Positions 16,563 through 26,500 of a stretch of 64,000 nucleotides of DNA are shown piece after piece (the first letter of the stretch is position 1; each line of letters starts with the position of its first letter). Origin of the DNA: Flavobacterium micromati (GTDB lineage: Bacteria; Bacteroidota; Bacteroidia; Flavobacteriales; Flavobacteriaceae); the NCBI RefSeq assembly GCF_900129585.1, contig NZ_FQWF01000003.1, positions 124,001 to 188,000 of the forward strand, given 5' to 3'. A program made the translations under genes and the position numbers. The notes below the pieces were generated by a model that saw only the letters and a list, made by a program, of their open reading frames with translations, did no database searches and was not told the DNA's origin.

Positions 16563-17420
16563 ATGATTAGTGAATCGCAGTTCGATAGAGAATTAGAATT
16601 AATAATTAAAAATGCAATTCGGGAGGATGTTGGTGCTGGGGATTATAGCTCACTTGCGTGTATTCCTGCAACAGCGACTGGAAAAGCTAAATTATTAGTG
16701 AAGGATAACGGCATTATTGCGGGAGTAGCTTTTGCTAAAATGATCTTCAAGTATGTTGATCCAAATTTAGAGGTTGAAACTTTTATAAAAGACGGAGATC
16801 AGGTAAAAAAAGGAGACATTGTATTTCACGTTTCTGGCAGTTCGCAATCCATTTTAAAATCAGAACGAGTGGTGTTGAATTCAATGCAAAGGATGTCGGC
16901 TATTGCATCAAAGACAGCACAATATGTGCACTTATTACAAGGAACAAAGACAAAAATTCTTGATACACGTAAAACAACTCCAGGATTTAGAGCATGCGAA
17001 AAATGGGCTGTAAAAATTGGCGGTGGCGAAAATCATCGATTCGCTTTATACGATATGATTATGCTGAAAGACAATCATAATGATTTTGCAGGCGGTATTA
17101 CTTTGGCTATAGCCAAAACAAAAACGTATTTAAATAAAAATAATTTAGATCTCAAAATTATTGTTGAAGCTAGAAATTTAGATGAGATCAAAGAAATATT
17201 GGAAAGTGACGGCGTTTACAGAATTTTAATAGATAATTTTAATTTTGAAGATACTAAAAAAGCGGTAGTTCTGATTGGCGATAAATGCTTAACAGAATCA
17301 TCTGGCAATATTAATGAAAGCACCATTCGAACTTATGCAGATTGCGGAGTTGATTATATTTCCTCTGGTGCTTTGACACATTCTGTTTATAACATGGATT
17401 TGAGCCTTAAAGCAATATGA
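16563..17420 (+). CDS. nadC: Nicotinate-nucleotide pyrophosphorylase (carboxylating)
   Basis: NadC (quinolinate phosphoribosyltransferase) converts quinolinate and PRPP to nicotinate mononucleotide in NAD synthesis. The 285 residues include AIREDVGAGDYSS near the start, SERVVLNSMQRMSAIA, the substrate-binding LDTRKTTPGFRACEKWAV, GGGENHRFALYDMIMLKDNH, and late positions EARNLDE and DYISSGALTHS. Length is standard. It overlaps the next gene by 4 bp (ATGA), so the two are translated together. Confidence 0.96.
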   Translation: MISESQFDRELELIIKNAIREDVGAGDYSSLACIPATATGKAKLLVKDNGIIAGVAFAKMIFKYVDPNLEVETFIKDGDQVKKGDIVFHVSGSSQSILKSERVVLNSMQRMSAIASKTAQYVHLLQGTKTKILDTRKTTPGFRACEKWAVKIGGGENHRFALYDMIMLKDNHNDFAGGITLAIAKTKTYLNKNNLDLKIIVEARNLDEIKEILESDGVYRILIDNFNFEDTKKAVVLIGDKCLTESSGNINESTIRTYADCGVDYISSGALTHSVYNMDLSLKAI

Positions 17421-18337
17421 GTTTAGAAATTGAAGCAAAATTAGAGAGAATCCCACTGGTACGGAATCTTGTTCACGTCCTAAAAAAAGTAAAGTTGCCA
17501 TGGCTGGCAGGTTTATCCTTATATGATTTACTAGAACTTTATGGTTTAGGAATAGTTGAAAGCGCATTAACTTACCACGCGAGCGCAATTGCTTTTAGCT
17601 TTTTTATGGCTTTATTTCCATTTGCATTATTCATTTTAAATTTAATTCCATTTATACCAATTGAAGGTTTTCAGGAAGATTTCTTAATGTTTGTTAAAGA
17701 AGGCGTGCCACCCAATACGTACGACGCAATTTATAAAATCATTAGCGATATCCTTAATAATAGTGATTCTGGTTTATTGTCCTCTGGATTTTTACTTTCC
17801 ATCTTTTTAATGGCAAATGGTCTCAATGGAATTTTAGGTGGATTTCAAACTTCTCGTCATGTCCTAGTAAAGCGAGGCTTTATTCGGCAGTTTTTAGTTG
17901 CATTAGCCATGTCGCTTTTATTGTCGCTGTTACTAATTGTTACTGTATCAACAATTGTTGTTTTTGAAGTCATCATACAAAAAACAGTTTTTAGTGATCA
18001 AGTTCAGCTTATCGTTTTAGGAAGATATGCATTTGTAATTTTAATGATTTTAATTACGACTTCAATACTGTTTAAATTTGGAACAAAATACAGTAACGAA
18101 AGAGCATTTATCTCAATAGGATCGGTATTTACAACCATTTTAATCATTTTAGATTCGTACTTATTTGGGATTTGGGTGATACAATTTTCACAATACAATG
18201 AATTATATGGTTCAATAGGAACATTATTGGTGTTGATGTTTTACATTTGGATCAATTGTATGATTTTATTGTTAGGTTTTGAACTTAACGGTACAGTCAA
18301 CAAATTAAAAAGAAAAAACAATTATAAAAAAAATTAA
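17417..18337 (+). CDS. YihY/BrkB-family inner-membrane protein
   Basis: This 306-residue protein has about six transmembrane segments and the family core LTYHASAIAFSFFMALFPF near residue 55. Late landmarks include LVLMFYIWINCMILLLGFELN. The family was once annotated as ribonuclease BN or virulence factor BrkB, but its biochemical role is not settled. The Lys/Asn-rich C-terminus is cytoplasmic by the positive-inside rule. It overlaps nadC by 4 bp and is followed 2 bp later by the DUF2147 gene. Confidence 0.88.
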   Translation: MSLEIEAKLERIPLVRNLVHVLKKVKLPWLAGLSLYDLLELYGLGIVESALTYHASAIAFSFFMALFPFALFILNLIPFIPIEGFQEDFLMFVKEGVPPNTYDAIYKIISDILNNSDSGLLSSGFLLSIFLMANGLNGILGGFQTSRHVLVKRGFIRQFLVALAMSLLLSLLLIVTVSTIVVFEVIIQKTVFSDQVQLIVLGRYAFVILMILITTSILFKFGTKYSNERAFISIGSVFTTILIILDSYLFGIWVIQFSQYNELYGSIGTLLVLMFYIWINCMILLLGFELNGTVNKLKRKNNYKKN

Positions 18338-18339
18338 AA

Positions 18340-18768
18340 ATGAAAATTACAATAACATTCCTGACTTTACTTATATCAATGACTTTTATAGGTCAAAATC
18401 AAACTGTTTTAGGGAAATGGAAAACAATCGATGACGAGACAGGTAAAGCTAAATCTATTGTTGAAATTTACGAACGTTCAGGTAAAGTTTATGGCAAAAT
18501 CATAGATATACTTGACGTAAATAAGAAAAAAAGCTTGTGTACGAATTGTACTGGTGACGATAAAAACAAGCCTGTTCTTGGACTTGTTATAATAAAAGGC
18601 CTCAAGAAAGACGGTGCCGAATATAATTCAGGAAAAATTTTAGACCCAATAACGGGAAAAGAATACAAATGCTTTTTAGCATTAGAAGGGAATGAAAAAT
18701 TAAAAGTCCGCGGTTATATTGGTATTTCATTATTTGGACGTACACAAACTTGGCAGCGAGTAAAATAA
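18340..18768 (+). CDS. DUF2147 exported protein
   Basis: A 142-residue exported protein with a signal peptide ending near FIGQ and one DUF2147 domain: VLGKWKTIDDETGKAKSIVEI at the start and later GLKKDGAEYNSGKILDPITGKEYK, ending GRTQTWQRVK. The domain is a small beta-barrel of unknown function, common in Bacteroidetes and Proteobacteria. Two cysteines (KKSLCTNCTGD) are adjacent in sequence and may form a disulfide. It starts 2 bp after the YihY gene and probably ends the nadC operon. Confidence 0.85.
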   Translation: MKITITFLTLLISMTFIGQNQTVLGKWKTIDDETGKAKSIVEIYERSGKVYGKIIDILDVNKKKSLCTNCTGDDKNKPVLGLVIIKGLKKDGAEYNSGKILDPITGKEYKCFLALEGNEKLKVRGYIGISLFGRTQTWQRVK

Positions 18769-18779
18769 TTTTAAAATGT

Positions 18780-18835
18780 GAGTTATGAGTTAATTATACC
18801 AATTCAAAACATACCTCAAAACATAACTCATAATT
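18780..18835. repeat. Inverted heptamer pairs between the DUF2147 gene and priA
   Basis: GAGTTAT, GAGTTAA (18780-18793) and CATAACT, CATAATT (18822-18835) are 7-base pairs in opposite orientation. TTATGAGTT (18783-18791) and AACTCATAA (18825-18833) form a perfect 9-bp stem. It starts 12 bases after a stop codon and fills most of the gap. Confidence 0.55.
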
Positions 18836-18843
18836 GATTTTCA

Positions 18844-21294
18844 ATGTATTTTGTAGAAGTAATTTTACCGCTTTCGTTAGCCAAAACCTTTACGTACAGT
18901 ATATCAGAAGCCGAATTTCATTACCTAAAAATAGGAATGAGAGTCGCAGTTCCTTTTGGCAAAAGTAAAATTTACACTGCTTTGGCTATAGAAATCCATC
19001 AAAATAAACCCACTTTATATGATGCTAAGGAAATTCATCAAATTCTTGATGAGTTTCCTGTCGTGACACCCATTCAAATTGCTCATTGGCAATGGATTGC
19101 TTCCTATTATATGTGTGCAATAGGTGATGTATACCGCGGTGCTATGCCAAGTGCACTCTTGCTGGAAAGTGAAACTTTAATTTCCCAAAATAATCACCAG
19201 GTAATTGATCCCAGTCAATTAACTGATGATGAGTTTCTTATTTACGAAGCTTTACAACAACAAAGCTCATTAAAAGTTCAGGATATAATTGCGATCCTAA
19301 ACAAAAAGAATATATTTCCTGTTATCCAGAAATTGATTGACAAAAATATTTTAGTGCTGCAAGAAGAAATTCAGGAAAGTTACAAGCCAAAGTTAGTTCG
19401 ATACATTCGCCTTCATCCTAAATACGATTCCAATCAAGGATTGAGCGAATTATTAGAAAGTTTAAAAAACGCTAACAAACAAAAAGCGGTTGTAATGCGT
19501 TATTTCCAAATAAGCGCATCGGAAAAAAAACCTATCTCAGTAAAAAAACTAGCTAATGAAGCTAATTCTACTGCTGCAATTGTTAAAGCTTTGATTGAGA
19601 AAGAAATTTTTGAAGATTACTTTTTAGAGGAAGATCGAGTAATTTTCAAAGGAAAAATAACTGAAAAAGAACTACAACTTAGTGCACAACAAAACAGGGC
19701 TTTTCTCGAAATAAAAGAGAGTTATTTAAAAAAAGAAGTTTGCTTACTTCACGGTGTAACAAGCAGTGGAAAAACAGAAATTTATATTAAACTAATTGAA
19801 GAATACTTAGAAACGGGAAAACAAGTTTTGTATTTACTGCCAGAAATCGCTTTGACGACTCAATTAGTAGGTCGATTAAGGACTTATTTTGGAAATAAAG
19901 TCGCTGTTTTTCATTCGAAATATAATAATAACGAACGCATCGAAGTTTGGAACCAAGTTTTAAAAAATTCTGAGAAGGCTCAAGTGGTGATAGGAGCAAG
20001 GTCTGCTTTGTTTTTGCCATTTGCTGATCTAGGATTTATTATTGTGGATGAAGAGCACGAACAAACTTTTAAGCAAGTGGATCCAGCGCCGCGTTATCAT
20101 GCACGAGATGCCGCAATAGTATTGGCTTATTCTCATAAAGCAAAAGTGTTATTGGGTTCAGCAACTCCTAGTATCGAAACGTATTTTAATGCTAAAAGTG
20201 GAAAATTTGGCTTGGTGGAAATCTCAAAACGTTATGGAAATGTGATGATGCCTTCTATTGAATTGGTTGATTTAAAAGATAAATACTTTCGAAAAAAAAT
20301 GACTGGGCATTTCAGTGATATTTTAATTGAAGAAATAACTAGCGCGCTATCAAGGGACGAACAAATAATATTATTTCAAAATCGCAGAGGCTATTCTCCC
20401 GTTATTGAATGTATAACGTGCGGTCATGTTCCACAATGCCAGCAATGCGACGTGAGTTTGACGTATCACAAACACAAAAACCAGTTGCGCTGTCATTACT
20501 GCGGTTATACGATGGCAAAACCCACACATTGCCAAGCTTGTTCCAGTGTTGATTTGACTACAAAAGGATTTGGGACAGAACAAATTGAACAAGAGTTAAT
20601 TTCAATTTTTCCACAATCTAAAATTGGAAGGATGGATCAAGATACTACTCGAGGAAAATTTGGTTTTGAGAAAATCATTGATAGTTTTAAGAACAGAGAA
20701 GTTGATATTTTAGTAGGAACACAAATGTTGGCCAAAGGTTTAGATTTTGATAACGTAAGTCTTGTTGGGGTCATGAATGCCGATAATATGTTGTATCATC
20801 CTGATTTTAGGGCGTTTGAACGCAGTTATCAAATGCTAACTCAGGTTGCTGGTAGATCAGGACGAGCCGAGAAGCAAGGTAAGGTAATTATTCAAACGTA
20901 TAATCCAGATCATAATATAATTCAGCAGGTGACAACTAATAATTATGGCGCGATGTACAATGAACAGTTATATGATCGCCAAATTTATAAATATCCACCC
21001 TATTTTAGAATTATAAAAGTAACATTGAAACAGCGTGATTTTGAAAAATTAAAAGCAGGTTCATTATGGTTGTATGAAGTGATGCGTCAAAATCTTCTAA
21101 TGCCCGTTTTAGGTCCGGAAGAGCCAGTAATTAGTAGGATACGGAACGAGTACATTCGAACTATAATTATAAAAATACCGCAGAATATATCAATTGGAAT
21201 AACAAAAAAAGCGATCCAAAAAATGTTGAATAGTTTTGAAGCCGTGGCGCAGTTTAGAGCTATTAAGGTAACCCTAAATGTTGATTTTTATTAA
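18844..21294 (+). CDS. priA: Primosomal replication restart helicase PriA
   Basis: PriA binds stalled forks and reloads the replisome. The 816-residue protein shows the N-terminal 3'-DNA-binding domain (MYFVEVILPLSLAKTFTYS), a winged-helix region, then the helicase core with Walker A GVTSSGKTEIY (about residues 304-314), Walker B IVDEEHEQTFKQ, GSATPSIET, and QMLAKGLDFDNV. Between the helicase lobes is the zinc-binding region with eight Cys (CITCGHVPQCQQCDVSL, then CHYCGY and CQAC). AGRSGRAEKQGKV is helicase motif VI. Length is typical for Bacteroidetes. It ends at a hairpin terminator at 21338. Confidence 0.96.
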   Translation: MYFVEVILPLSLAKTFTYSISEAEFHYLKIGMRVAVPFGKSKIYTALAIEIHQNKPTLYDAKEIHQILDEFPVVTPIQIAHWQWIASYYMCAIGDVYRGAMPSALLLESETLISQNNHQVIDPSQLTDDEFLIYEALQQQSSLKVQDIIAILNKKNIFPVIQKLIDKNILVLQEEIQESYKPKLVRYIRLHPKYDSNQGLSELLESLKNANKQKAVVMRYFQISASEKKPISVKKLANEANSTAAIVKALIEKEIFEDYFLEEDRVIFKGKITEKELQLSAQQNRAFLEIKESYLKKEVCLLHGVTSSGKTEIYIKLIEEYLETGKQVLYLLPEIALTTQLVGRLRTYFGNKVAVFHSKYNNNERIEVWNQVLKNSEKAQVVIGARSALFLPFADLGFIIVDEEHEQTFKQVDPAPRYHARDAAIVLAYSHKAKVLLGSATPSIETYFNAKSGKFGLVEISKRYGNVMMPSIELVDLKDKYFRKKMTGHFSDILIEEITSALSRDEQIILFQNRRGYSPVIECITCGHVPQCQQCDVSLTYHKHKNQLRCHYCGYTMAKPTHCQACSSVDLTTKGFGTEQIEQELISIFPQSKIGRMDQDTTRGKFGFEKIIDSFKNREVDILVGTQMLAKGLDFDNVSLVGVMNADNMLYHPDFRAFERSYQMLTQVAGRSGRAEKQGKVIIQTYNPDHNIIQQVTTNNYGAMYNEQLYDRQIYKYPPYFRIIKVTLKQRDFEKLKAGSLWLYEVMRQNLLMPVLGPEEPVISRIRNEYIRTIIIKIPQNISIGITKKAIQKMLNSFEAVAQFRAIKVTLNVDFY

Positions 21295-21337
21295 AGTGGC
21301 AAAAGCGTAAAATTATTAAAACGTAAACATAAAAAAA

Positions 21338-21385
21338 ATTCTAATTCTTGCGATGGCTTATAAAACCTAGTGCAAGAATTAGAAT
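21338..21385. terminator. Terminator between priA and the LytTR regulator
   Basis: A perfect 14-bp stem (21338-21351 with 21372-21385) with a 20-base loop lies between converging genes; an A-run precedes it. Confidence 0.7.
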
Positions 21386-21410
21386 AATTTAACTTGTTAT
21401 TGTTGCCAGT

Positions 21411-22106
21411 TTATTGATAAGAAAGAGCTTTAATTAAGTCTTCTTTTTTATGACGACTCAGGGGAATTTTAGTTGGACCAATCTCCGCGAATTTACTATT
21501 GAAGCGTTCAACTTTATCAATATTGATAATGTATGATTTATGAACCCTTACAAATTTATCTTTTGCCAAGTCATTTTCAAAAGCTTTCATTGTTGAAAGA
21601 ACTAGGTTGCTGTCATCTTCAGTTACAACCCGTACATAATCCCCAAAAGCTTCAATCCACTTAATTTTTGAAGTGAAAATTTTTAATTTTTTCAGATTAC
21701 TTTTGATAAAAATATGCTCTCCCTCTTCCTCTTTGGGATCATTTTTCAGCGCATAAAAATCAATAGCTCGCTTTACAGAGGCATTAAAACGATCAATAGC
21801 AATTGGTTTTTGCAGATAGTCGGTTGCATCATAATCAAAAGCTTTCATCGCATATTCAGCCTTGGACGTTATAAAAATAATTTGTGGTTTTACTTTGAGT
21901 CCATCAAGAAAATCAAAACCACTAATCACAGGCATTTCGATATCGAGAAAGATTAAATCAACATTGTAAATTGACATACAGCTTTTTGCTTCTATAGCGT
22001 TAGAAAAATCGCCGATCAATTTAAGATTCTGATGATTATTAACTAACTTTGCAATAATCATTCTCTGTATAGAACTATCATCTACTACAACACAGTTTAG
22101 TTTCAT
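21411..22106 (-). CDS. LytTR-family response regulator
   Basis: The 231-residue protein has an N-terminal receiver domain (VVVDDSSIQRM, phosphoacceptor Asp55 in DLIFLDIEMP, and the conserved Lys in TDYLQKPI) and a C-terminal LytTR DNA-binding domain (from about residue 130, with WIEAFGDYVRV and FVRVHKSYIINIDKV). In Bacteroidetes such regulators usually pair with histidine kinases of the LytS/YpdA type. No kinase gene is adjacent, so it is an orphan here. It lies between priA and the rpsF promoter, convergent and divergent respectively. Confidence 0.92.
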   Translation of the reverse strand: MKLNCVVVDDSSIQRMIIAKLVNNHQNLKLIGDFSNAIEAKSCMSIYNVDLIFLDIEMPVISGFDFLDGLKVKPQIIFITSKAEYAMKAFDYDATDYLQKPIAIDRFNASVKRAIDFYALKNDPKEEEGEHIFIKSNLKKLKIFTSKIKWIEAFGDYVRVVTEDDSNLVLSTMKAFENDLAKDKFVRVHKSYIINIDKVERFNSKFAEIGPTKIPLSRHKKEDLIKALSYQ

Positions 22107-22211
22107 AATTAAAAAATTTAGATTAAGCTTTGTAAACTTAAACTTTTTTATTGAAATAGAAACTGTTGTAACTATTTTTTTTGTTTTTAAACGAATTTAG
22201 CAATAAAGCCA

Positions 22212-22241
22212 TTGCTGGATCAGTTAAATTGTTTACTTTTG
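22212..22241 (+). promoter_or_regulatory. Promoter of the rpsF-rpsR-rplI operon
   Basis: TTG at 22212-22214 and TACTTTTG at 22234-22241, spaced by 19 bases, fit the Flavobacterium promoter well. The box lies downstream of an in-frame ATG at 22181 and so decides that rpsF starts at 22271. Confidence 0.65.
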
Positions 22242-22270
22242 CACCCAAAATAACAAATAAATATATATTT

Positions 22271-22612
22271 ATGAATCATTATGAAACTGTTTTCATTTTA
22301 AATCCCGTTTTATCTGAAGTTCAGGTAAAGGAAACAGTAAGCAAATTTGAAGATTTTCTTACTAGTAGAGGAGCAGAAATGGTGTCGAAAGAAGACTGGG
22401 GCCTGAAAAAAATGGCTTACGAAATTCAAAACAAAAAATCTGGTTTTTACCATTTATTCGAATTCAAAGTAGCTGGAGAAATTCTAATTGCTTTTGAAAC
22501 TGAATTTAGACGTGACGAGAGAATCATGCGTTTCTTGACTGTAAGTCTTGACAAACATGCAATTTCTTGGGCTGAGAGAAGAAGAACTAAATTAAAAGCA
22601 ACAAAAGCATAA
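22271..22612 (+). CDS. rpsF: 30S ribosomal protein S6
   Basis: S6 binds the central domain of 16S rRNA together with S18. The ATG at 22271 ([16 protein letters not shown]) gives 113 residues, the normal length; an in-frame ATG at 22181 lies upstream of the promoter and is rejected. Characteristic segments are [23 protein letters not shown] and, later, [13 protein letters not shown]. It is the first gene of an operon with rpsR 2 bp downstream and rplI beyond. The ssb or priB gene found in this operon in some other phyla is absent. Confidence 0.96.
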   Translation: MNHYETVFILNPVLSEVQVKETVSKFEDFLTSRGAEMVSKEDWGLKKMAYEIQNKKSGFYHLFEFKVAGEILIAFETEFRRDERIMRFLTVSLDKHAISWAERRRTKLKATKA

Positions 22613-22614
22613 TC

Positions 22615-22911
22615 ATGGCTACACTACAACAATCGGCTTCAGGAAAAAAAGACGGAGATATTAGATATCTTACGCCTTTAAACATAGAGACAAACAAACA
22701 AAAAAAGTATTGTCGTTTTAAAAAATCAGGTATCAAGTATATTGATTATAAAGATGGTGATTTCTTATTGAAATTCGTAAACGAACAAGGAAAAATTCTT
22801 CCTCGTCGTTTGACAGGAACTTCATTAAAATACCAAAGAAAAGTTTCAGTTGCTGTAAAAAGGGCGCGTCACTTAGCTTTAATGCCTTACGTGGCGGATT
22901 TACTAAAATAA
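22615..22911 (+). CDS. rpsR: 30S ribosomal protein S18
   Basis: S18 binds 16S rRNA together with S6. The 98-residue product carries the family core [18 protein letters not shown] and [20 protein letters not shown], with a basic C-terminus. The single Cys belongs to the KYCRF segment and is not part of a four-Cys zinc-binding set. It starts 2 bp after rpsF and precedes rplI by 64 bp. Confidence 0.95.
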   Translation: MATLQQSASGKKDGDIRYLTPLNIETNKQKKYCRFKKSGIKYIDYKDGDFLLKFVNEQGKILPRRLTGTSLKYQRKVSVAVKRARHLALMPYVADLLK

Positions 22912-22975
22912 TATTAAACTCAGTTGTTGGTTTTCTGAAATATGAAACCTAACTTCTATAATAAAGGACAACAAC

Positions 22976-23416
22976 ATGGAACTTATTTTAAGACAAGACG
23001 TTCAAAATTTAGGATTTAAAGACGATATCGTTACTGTAAAAAACGGTTTTGGTCGTAACTTTTTGATCCCAACAGGTCAAGCACATTTAGCGACTTCTTC
23101 TGCAAAGAAAGTATTAGCTGAAAATCTTAAACAAAGAGCGCACAAAGAAGCTAAAGTAGTTGCAGATGCTAAAACATTAGCAGAAGCGCTTAAAGCTATT
23201 GAAATTAAAATCTTTGCAAAAGCAGGTGGAGAAAAATTATTCGGATCAATCACGAATATTGATATCGCCGAAGCATTAACTAAAGGTGGACAACAAGTAG
23301 AAAGAAAATTTATTACAAGCGGTATCGTTAAACGTACTGGTAAATATAACGCTAGCGTTCGTTTACACAGAGACGTAATCGTTGAATTAGATTATGAAAT
23401 TGTTGCTGAGAAATAG
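22976..23416 (+). CDS. rplI: 50S ribosomal protein L9
   Basis: L9 bridges the L1 stalk region of 23S rRNA. The 146-residue protein has the N-terminal domain MELILRQDVQNLGFKDDIV with the signature VKNGFGRNFLIPTGQAHLA, a long central helix rich in Lys, Glu and Ala, and the C-terminal domain with KLFGSITNIDIAEAL and the final HRDVIVELDYEIV. Length is standard. It ends the ribosomal operon and is followed by a strong terminator at 23447. Confidence 0.96.
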   Translation: MELILRQDVQNLGFKDDIVTVKNGFGRNFLIPTGQAHLATSSAKKVLAENLKQRAHKEAKVVADAKTLAEALKAIEIKIFAKAGGEKLFGSITNIDIAEALTKGGQQVERKFITSGIVKRTGKYNASVRLHRDVIVELDYEIVAEK

Positions 23417-23446
23417 TATTTGTTAATATATTGTTAATAAATTATT

Positions 23447-23475
23447 AAAATCACTCTTCGGAGTGATTTTTTTTT
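23447..23475 (+). terminator. Intrinsic terminator after rplI
   Basis: A 10-bp stem with a TTCG tetraloop (23457-23460) followed by a run of nine T. It ends 39 bases before the TonB receptor start, so the receptor must have its own promoter; a near-match TAATTTCG lies just after the T-run. Confidence 0.93.
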
Positions 23476-23513
23476 GTTTAATTTCGCGCCATAAACAACA
23501 CAAACTAACAAAA

Positions 23514-26500
23514 ATGAACAAGATTATTACATTTTTTCTAATTTTTTGTAGTTTTTACCTTTTGCAAGGGCAAACAACTACATCAAGTATTAAAGGAATT
23601 GTTAAAAGCTCAAGCGGTGAAACACTTCCGGGGGCAACTATCCAGGCAGTTCATACGCCAACTGGTTCTAAATATTCAGCGTTATCAAATACTGATGGTA
23701 GATTCAATATGTTAAATATGAGAGTTGGTGGGCCTTATAAAGTTGTAGTAACTTTTATTGGTTATCAAACACAAGAGCTTAACGATGTTTACCTTGAATT
23801 AGGAAAACCACTTATCTTTGATGCCTTGTTAAATGATGAAAGTCAGCAACTGAATGAAATTAAGATTACGGGTTCAAAAAACAAAGTTTTTGGAAGCGGA
23901 AGAACAGGGGCTGAGACGACTATTAGTAGAAAAGAATTGACTGTTTTACCTACAATTTCTCGATCTGCTGCTGATTTTACTCGTTTAGAGCCTTCTGCAA
24001 GCAAAGGATCTTTTGGTGGTAGAAATGAAAAGTACAATAACTTTTCTCTTAATGGAGCAGTTTTTAATAATCCGTTTGGTTTAGATGCAGCAACTCCGGG
24101 AGGTCAAACAGGTGCTCAACCAATTTCGTTGGATGCCATTGAGCAAATCCAAGTAGCGACTGCGCCTTATGATGTAACTTTATCAGGATTTACAGGAGCA
24201 TCAGTAAATGCAGTTACTAAGTCTGGTTCTAATGAATTTCACGGTACTGCTTATGCATTTTTTAGAAATCAAGATTTAACAGGAAGTAAAATTAACGGAG
24301 AAAAAATATTTGTTCCTTCATTAGAGCAAACGCAAGCGGGATTTAGTATTGGTGGACCAATTATTAGAGACAAATTGTTCTTTTTTGCCAATTATGAAAT
24401 TGATGAAAGAAGTGATTTAGGTTCTAATTTTGTTGCCAATAATGGAGACGGCATTACTGGTGTAAATGAATCCAGAGTATTAGAAAGTGATTTAATTGCT
24501 ATTTCTTCTGCACTAGGAGGATTAGGGTATGATACTGGATCTTATCAAGGATTCAAGCATAATTCTAATTCAAATAAAGGAATTATCAAGTTAGATTGGA
24601 ATATCAATGACAACAATAAATTAGCTGTTATTTATAACTTTTTGAATGCATCCAAAGATAAACCAGCACACCCATCGGCATTAGGTTTTAGAGGTCCAGA
24701 TGCAAACACACTGCAATTTGAAAAATCTGGTTACCAAATTAACAATGAATTAGATTCGTTTTTAGTGGAATTGAACTCTAAAGTTAGCGAAACAGTATCT
24801 AATAAATTGCAAGCCGGATACACGCATTTTAATGATTTTAGAAATCCATTTTCTGCTCCAGCTCCAGTAATTAATATTCAAAAAGATGGATCTAATTATA
24901 TTATTGCAGGACATGAACCGTTTTCGATAAATAACACATTGGATCAAAAAGTATTGCAAATCACCAATAATTTAAGTTATACCGTTGGTAAACATGCTTT
25001 CACATTTGGTGCTTCATTTGAAAAATATCAATTTAAAAATTCATTTAACTTAGGGGGTTATGATAATTTTGGTAACCCTAATGGTTATGCTGGTACTTTC
25101 TTCTCTCCTTATTTTACAACTCAGAACTTTTTGGATGATGCTGCAAGACCATTTGCGACTAGTATTATTGCTCAAAATTTGCTATTTGCACAAACTACTA
25201 ATACTTCAAGAAATTCTTTTGGAGTTGGTGAAGACAATGGATGGAGATTAGCAGAGTTAAATGTAGGCCAAGTAGCTTTGTACGCGCAAGATGATTGGAA
25301 TATAACTGAAAATTTTAAACTAGCTTTAGGATTAAGAATTGATAAGCCATTGTATTTTGACACTTCTGATTTAATTCAGAAATACATAAACACACAAAAT
25401 GGAGCTTCTAGAGATAATAATATTTCATACTACAACCCTCAAACTGGAGCGAATGAGCAATTAATTTCTACAACATTGCCAACTGACAAATTGTTATGGT
25501 CTCCAAGAATGGGGTTCAACTGGGATGTATTGGGAGATAAAACGACACAAATTCGTGGAGGTTCAGGGATTTTTACTGGTAGACTTCCTTTTGTATGGCT
25601 AGGAAACCAAGTGAGTGGTGCTGCTGATGATTTTTTCCAAATCATGGATAAAAATTTCCAATGGCCACAAGTATGGAGATCTAGTTTAGGATTAGATCAC
25701 CGTTTTAAAAACGATTATATCGCTACATTTGATATGTCATATAATAAGGATATTAACGGAGTTCATGTTCAAAACTGGGGCTTAAGAACACCTTCGGGTA
25801 CTTTAGCAGGAACAGATAATCGTGCGATTTACAACTCAACTGATAAAGGCGCGAAAAATGCTTATGTAATGACAAATTCTAATAAAGGATATGTTGTAAA
25901 TACATCTGTTAAATTGCAAAAAACATTTGATAATGGTTTATTCGCAAGTTTAGCTTACAATTATTTAGTTTCGAAAGACGTAAACTCTATCGAAGCTGAA
26001 ATCACAGGTGATGCATTTGCATTTAATCCAGCGTTAGGCAATGTTAATAATGCTGTTTTATCTAATTCTAAATACGGGGATACACATCGTTTTATAGGTG
26101 TAGGTTCTAAGAAATGGAAATATGGTGCTAATGAAAAGTGGGCTACAACTGTATCAACTTTCTTTGAATATGCTCAAGGTGGTCGTTTCAACTATATTTA
26201 CGGTGGTGATATCAACAATGATGGTTCATCAACAAATGATCTAATTTATGTACCTACTACAGCCGAAATTAGTTCAATGGCTTTTACTGGAGCAAATCAA
26301 GGTGCGGCTTTTAATGCTTTTATAGATCAAGATAAATATTTAAGTGAGAGAAGAGGCCAATATGCCGAGCGCTACGGTGCTTTATCTCCATGGAGAGGAA
26401 AGTGGGACATGAAATTGATTCAAGATTATAACTTTAAACCTTCTTCAAGTTCTAATCAAACCAACACGATCCAGTTTAGTGTTGATGTGTTAAATGTTGG

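Noticed and set aside
22181..22270. Longer start for rpsF
   Set aside because: A clear promoter lies between this ATG and the one at 22271, and the latter gives the family start and length.
23463..23513. Longer start for the TonB receptor
   Set aside because: It lies inside the rplI terminator and would place extra residues before a good signal peptide.
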